Shown here: positions 61,701-64,000 of the stretch, in pieces | Numbering within the stretch: the stretch's first letter is position 1 | How the letters are laid out: the number at the start of each line of letters is the position of its first letter | Origin: Pomphorhynchus laevis | Taxonomy: Eukaryota; Acanthocephala; Palaeacanthocephala; Echinorhynchida; Pomphorhynchidae | Assembly: GCA_012934845.2 (NCBI GenBank) | Contig: WNNJ02002097.1 | Coordinates: forward strand, 62,001-126,000 | Length of the DNA: 64,000 nucleotides | Direction of reading: 5' to 3' | Notes under the pieces: generated by a model | What the model was told of the DNA's origin: nothing | The model's input: only the letters and a program-made list of their open reading frames with translations | The model's database searches: none | Translations under genes and position numbers: made by a program

Positions 61701-63519
61701 GTTCGACAGAGAATTTATCGCGATTTTCAAGAACCAATGCTTAATGTGGCACATGAGCAGTTTGGCGATAACCCTCTGAATACTAATTCTAGCTTATCTA
61801 GTACAGCTAACACTAGTCAAGTAGGAGATGAAAATACAAAAATACCTTGAATCTTTATTAAATGTAAGGAGAGTATGAGTGATGGACGAAAATATTACTC
61901 CGCGTGATTAATATCGAAAAAATAAAAATAAATTAAATATTTCTTAATAAATAATTATTTAATAGATAAATAATAAAACAGGACTAATGAAAATATATGT
62001 AAATTTGTAAAACGATAATTCTGTTCAAATATTAGCCCTACAATTGAATCCATAATAAACAATTTTTTAATGTTATTTGATATCATCTGTATAAATTGTT
62101 TAATTTTGTCAATTGTTCGATCAATCCCTTTGACTTTGATTACATCACGTTGATTTTAAATAGTTGATACTGATCCAAATAATTATTAGAGCTGGATCAA
62201 ATAAAAGAGTAAATTATTTTTGATATTTCGCTAACTTCTGTTAGTATCTTCAGAAAATTACAAGAAGATAAAGATGCTAACAGAAGTTAGCGAAATATCA
62301 AAAATAATTTCTTTTTTCCTTTGATCCGGCTTTAATAATTATTTATCAATAATGGATCAGTATCAACTATTTAAAATAATTTCAATTCTATTGTATATGC
62401 TGATTTTTTATCATTCCTACTTTTATAATTCCATAGGAAGGTTGTATTGACCTTAGTAAATAATAAAGTTCTATTGACTTTTTTATTTTATAGTTAAATT
62501 TTTAATTTTACTCAAAATAAATATACAGTAAAAAATATTAAATTATTATTGGATTTGGATTAAAGAAAGAGGATTTTTTGATATTTCGCTAACTTCTGTT
62601 AGCATATTCAGAAAATTACAATGTTTTTTTATATGCATGCTTATATAAAAAAGTTCAAAACGATCGCTGCCATTTGCTTTGGGATTAATGACTGATACAT
62701 TATATCAAATATCATGTCATCTTTTTAGTGCATATCGTGATAAAAATAGTTGATTGATGACAACATCATCATTAAAGGTAATTTAAAAAATTACCTTTAA
62801 AAAAAGCCGTCTCATGATTATACGTTTTCAAAGCGAATTAAAATTTTAATTAATAGCACATATTAAACAAACAATATATCTTATATCATATATTCATATA
62901 AAATATATTTTATTCAAAATTATATATTTATTACATTGAATTAATTTTATATTTATAATATAAAAATAGAAGAGCTAAGAATATATATTATAACAAATTT
63001 AATGACTAATATTAAAATAATTTATATCGGAATATAAAATATAAATTATTATAGGAATGTTTTTAAAGAATATTACATGTACTATTTATCTTATTCCTTC
63101 TTTATTAGGCATTATAATTCAGTGATCCTTTTAAAGTTTTATTTATACATTATAAAGCAGGATAATTTTCATGAAAAAGTATCATGAACAAAACACAGTC
63201 AAGATTTGAACAGTCTTAAGTGGTCAATAATGCGATTACTAATTACTCATTGTTATCATCATGAAAAATAGAAGTGAAGTTATACCTATACTGTCATTTA
63301 GTGAAAATTTTACAAAAATTATATACGAAAATTATCTAAAAATTTTCTCTATTAGAAAATATCAATCCCTTTTGTATATAACGTCTCATGGTATTTTTAT
63401 ATTTTGAAAATAACTTACAAATTATAGAAGGTAGATATTCGTTGGATAATATTCTGGGTTACCGCTGATAAATGCGTAAGTGAGAGAACCGGCTTTAACT
63501 TTTGTTCTATAAGTTTTAT
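49731..63519 (-). CDS. UTP3: UTP3/SAS10 small-subunit processome protein, 4 exons seen
   Basis: UTP3/SAS10 is a nucleolar factor of 18S rRNA processing. Exons on the minus strand: 63419-63519 (IKLIEQKLKPVLSLTHLS, QRISTFYN), 55666-55762 (YCSTAFLFLVIRSNQKENIY, HPIVNNMLNLRK), 54904-55022 (INEKVEPYLEVVLNMIDNIK, then KSKRQSKKKDSP) and the last exon 49731-50106 with stop TAA at 49733-49731. Junctions are GT-AG and phases match (TT/T, AAG/ATA, TG/G). The first three cover the Sas10/Utp3/C1D domain. The last has an acidic run (SDSTDDSDEDSK) and the diagnostic C-terminus NPRSSLKRKFQKALIRRKSQ, then GERTGIKTNIKRSIKLK. N-terminal exons are missing or outside; a 35-nt piece at 63848-63882 is a possible one. 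Introns of 4.8 and 7.7 kb are full of transposons. Confidence 0.85.
50155..51265. repeat. locally duplicated 180-bp segment in a UTP3 intron
   Basis: 50155-50335 and 51085-51255 match closely (agaccgcttattga-aacatattttcgtt, ttcattctgcgaaatttaaagac, agatgagataaatgaccgtc). The block sits just upstream of the last UTP3 exon. Each copy has an exon-like minus frame (NEVLDFNRTLINENMLSISG), but its phase does not fit the neighbouring exons. The 750 bp between are AT-rich with one 69-codon plus frame (50860-51069) that I cannot name. Confidence 0.7.
51341..52837. repeat. 1.5 kb duplicated segment, copy 2
   Basis: Nearly identical copy of 7803-9301, including the internally deleted L2-like LINE (51666-52750) and the first 85 bp of the next LINE's endonuclease. 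It sits in the 4.8 kb UTP3 intron. It ends in a palindromic junction at 52838-52871. Confidence 0.9.
52838..52871. repeat. 16-bp-arm palindrome at a rearrangement joint
   Basis: gacaagtgagcaattt, two bases, then aaattgctcacttgtc. The right arm is the normal LINE sequence (compare 8127-8143); the left arm is its inverted copy. It marks the point where copy 2 of the duplicated segment ends and another LINE piece starts. Confidence 0.85.
52852..53172 (+). mobile_element. L2-like LINE endonuclease fragment
   Basis: The frame 52859-53173 repeats the endonuclease region RGDFNIRIERPSSTDSIRF and GGALDIIAVPDHFAA, matching 8129-8450. It stops abruptly at 53172. With the block at 53326-53424 it is a second, shorter pick-up of the same source. 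Confidence 0.85.
53173..53325 (+). other. unidentified exon-like insert between duplicated pieces
   Basis: About 150 bp unlike the surrounding repeats. One plus frame reads LQTEEYARFEHLLKDTERIA, then IRNLEQYRFKRNSYDY without a stop. Codon-like composition suggests a host exon carried along, but I do not recognise the protein. Confidence 0.3.
53326..53424. repeat. third copy of the LINE-flanking AT segment
   Basis: Matches 7987-8080 and 51525-51618 (attatgattataacatttta, tataatcgctttagaaaata). It now lies downstream of the endonuclease fragment instead of upstream, so the order is permuted relative to the other two copies. Confidence 0.8.
53425..54590. other. UTP3 intron DNA with a possible LINE 3' remnant
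   Basis: AT-rich. At 53998-54030 the words gaggcccatttgcggaaac resemble the 3' ends of the restriction-like-endonuclease LINEs (gggcccatttgcgggtaac), so 53810-54030 may be a very short 3' piece. A Naiad-tail-like phrase (tttgtattagaataagaaac) occurs near 54480. Nothing else is recognised. Confidence 0.35.
54591..54903 (-). other. unidentified exon-like stretches in a UTP3 intron
   Basis: The minus strand reads SLPRNSYRLVDVKDLFKDLR, then TSNVKEL (about 54850-54770), and in another frame VLGSILEDPRSLANLIGPMR, then YQRLKRN (about 54720-54635). Composition is protein-like, but no family is recognised and the frames do not join. It may be a decayed gene piece or an alternative UTP3 exon. Confidence 0.3.
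55023..55665. other. AT-rich UTP3 intron
   Basis: Very AT-rich with a local duplication: ttattggcta-taagaaatataattgt-atatt at about 55090-55160 recurs at about 55370-55430. No gene or element end is recognised. Confidence 0.4.
56235..57480 (+). mobile_element. two canonical PLE 3' ends (C-terminal GIY-YIG)
   Basis: The second piece reads CDQIYVGQTGQPLETILKQH, then AIIDHSLNLDHNIDYNN and LSRKILKAYYIHTNSNIIMP (about 57180-57450), the YIG strand and the DH...H.ID.NN...R..EA..I block that ends canonical PLE proteins. The first (about 56310-56460) repeats the last part (CLNRKILEAYYIHKNSNIIM). Both share RT-like words IPMSQPLEKYLLPILCF or IPMTRHLGKYLLSILCF upstream. Both are old and broken. A 174-codon minus frame over this region is only the antisense. 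They are a different subfamily from the PLE at 36-37 kb. Confidence 0.72.
57481..57956 (+). other. short open frames before a LINE, possible ORF1 remnant
   Basis: Two plus frames (57594-57776 ending AVPAQIKWW; 57789-57980 ending KLTSSLSKVKVFGIKAYINS). They are basic and Ser-rich, not recognised. They lie directly upstream of a segment (57957-58042) that recurs at the start of the next LINE, so they may be ORF1 of that LINE family. Confidence 0.35.
58043..58181. repeat. 139-bp direct repeat, left copy
   Basis: From ttggaaggaattaatcgtca to cagaaaagtaattttctgac-tatgct. It matches 61197-61335 with only a few differences. The inner part (gatatttcgctaacttctgt-tagcatcttcag) is one arm of the foldback repeat seen whole at 62161-62369. 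Confidence 0.9.
58182..61196 (+). mobile_element. APE-type LINE between 139-bp direct repeats
   Basis: Endonuclease pieces (58255-58560: DLIVLTETLSTQL, RPFGGVSIAVSSSF; then VAGDFNARF at about 58590; GRSCIDFILTNV at about 58710) lead to the RT (59418-60014: NKAAGPDQLCVEQIK, SYRGIALLNHTYKFL, FGFRPHRSTVDAIK, VDFKKAFDSINREI) and on (60022-61005: GVMQGDPLSPILFSVYI, SVLYADDLVIL, a terminal knuckle CFFCGDRCESLSHVFVC). Breaks: frameshifts near 58560, 58960, 59400 and 59945. The RT most resembles RTE/ingi-like LINEs; clade unsettled. A possible 56-nt GT-AG intron lies at 58209-58264. It sits in the 7.7 kb UTP3 intron, antisense to the gene. Confidence 0.82.
61197..61335. repeat. 139-bp direct repeat, right copy
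   Basis: Right-hand partner of 58043-58181. It is followed at once by the other foldback arm (aataatttcttattttcatt, gatccagctccaataattat), so the target of the LINE was probably a foldback element. Confidence 0.9.
61453..61495. repeat. 43-bp direct repeat, left copy
   Basis: From atagataaataataaaaca to aaaatatatgtaaat, identical to 61962-62004. Together they bracket the ubiquilin fragment. Confidence 0.9.
61533..61850 (+). pseudogene. UBQLN: ubiquilin gene fragment (STI1 region)
   Basis: A 105-codon frame matching the first STI1-like region of ubiquilin, the ubiquitin-like/UBA proteasome shuttle: EVSQFVNNSDLMRHTMEMIR, then NPTTIQEITRNHDRALINLE, SLPSGYNVRQRIYRDFQEPM, LNVAHEQFGDNPL, a Ser/Thr-rich run and GDENTKIP before a stop. 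It lacks the N-terminal UBL and C-terminal UBA domains. It lies inside a UTP3 intron on the opposite strand and is bracketed by 43-bp direct repeats. No splice sites are obvious at its ends. It is probably a partial gene copy; an exon of a real, dispersed gene is possible. Confidence 0.8.
61962..62004. repeat. 43-bp direct repeat, right copy
   Basis: Identical partner of 61453-61495. The 500 bp between the two hold the ubiquilin fragment and AT-rich flanks. Confidence 0.9.
62161..62369. mobile_element. foldback (MITE-like) element
   Basis: Begins tagttgatactgatcc and ends ggatcagtatcaacta. The arms are about 100 bp and meet near 62260 at gatatttcgctaacttctgt-tagtatcttc and its inverted copy. 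No coding capacity. Single arms of the same family occur near 55990-56085, 58092-58181, 61250-61421 and 62570-62620, so it is a small family in this region. Confidence 0.8.
62370..63418. other. AT-rich UTP3 intron
   Basis: One foldback arm (about 62565-62625) and otherwise AT-rich DNA with no recognised gene. Confidence 0.45.
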
Positions 63520-64000
63520 CTTTGAAAATAAAAATGTTCAATAAATGAATTCACAAAAATAATTGCTATAAATACAGCAATGAAATGTACGACATTTTCG
63601 TACGACATTAATGAAATTGCTTTAGATTTATGTAAATAGCACTAATCGGTGAAAGTTAAATTTCAGTTATTTTAATATCAAAATATATAAAAGTATTTTA
63701 AAATTAATATTAAACTAATATTAATATTAATTTAGTGAAATAACTAGATTATTACTTTAAATACATGCGGAGAATACTAAATGATAAAAATCACTTCGGC
63801 TTTTTCAATATACAAGAACTTCCAAGACACGGAGTTTATTAATTTACGTTTCTAACCATTTTTTGGTTTTCTGATCTGTAAACTGAAATTAAATAATAAC
63901 TTAAATAATAATATTAAATAAAATCAAGATAATAACTTAATAAACGACTTCTCGTGAAGTTGTATACGAAAATTATTGTTACACTATAGAATTATGTTTA
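63520..64000. other. upstream UTP3 region, possible tiny exon
   Basis: 63848-63882 on the minus strand is bounded by AG and GT (tttcag / gtaaat) and would read YRSENQKMVRN in the phase of the next exon. It is too short to recognise. The rest is AT-rich. Confidence 0.25.

Overview
The window is AT-rich invertebrate animal DNA. It carries three recognisable host genes, all on the minus strand, separated and invaded by many generations of transposable elements. The phylum cannot be fixed from sequence alone. Spliced genes with GT-AG introns, CR1/L2-like and Jockey/I-group LINEs, a restriction-like-endonuclease non-LTR family and several Penelope-like elements (PLEs) fit a protostome such as an arthropod or spiralian. 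No rRNA, tRNA, CRISPR or bacterial-style operon was seen.

Layout. (1) 1-5204: RAB2 small GTPase gene, minus strand, seven exons read by eye, 3' end outside the window. (2) 5.2-12.1 kb: unassigned DNA, an RTE-like RT scrap, then a cluster of L2/CR1-like LINE copies: a 3' fragment, an internally deleted copy and one nearly full copy. (3) 12.4-17.8 kb: two tandem, diverged copies of a LINE with an N-terminal Cys cluster, a WYADD-type RT and a C-terminal zinc-knuckle/restriction-like endonuclease region. (4) 18.4-22.3 kb: a nearly full CR1 element and a second CR1 end, minus strand. (5) 24-30 kb: Naiad PLE scraps, an old L2-like LINE, orphan 3'-tail modules and an inverted pair of LINE ends. (6) 30.1-36 kb: two Jockey/I-group LINEs joined head to head. 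(7) 36.1-37.85 kb: a canonical PLE fragment (C-terminal GIY-YIG) followed by a Naiad 3' end. (8) 37856-39592: NUDCD1, one uninterrupted frame. (9) 39.8-42.9 kb: a terminal-inverted-repeat element holding a PIN1-like WW exon, a PLE GIY-YIG scrap and four hammerhead-ribozyme-like motifs. (10) 42.9-47.7 kb: a Naiad-type PLE with permuted domains (GIY-YIG endonuclease before the CxC linker and RT), flanked by inverted partial copies. (11) 49731-63519: UTP3/SAS10, minus strand, four exons recognised. Its 4.8 kb and 7.7 kb introns hold a copied 1.5 kb LINE segment, PLE ends, a 3 kb LINE between 139-bp direct repeats, a ubiquilin gene fragment and foldback repeats.

Host gene roles: RAB2 is a Golgi/ER trafficking GTPase, NUDCD1 a CS-domain co-chaperone-type protein, and UTP3 a small-subunit rRNA processing factor. 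Nothing suggests co-regulation. The most interesting material is the Naiad element and its structured tail, the hammerhead-like repeats, the two host-gene fragments sitting inside repeat brackets, and the head-to-head LINE pairs.
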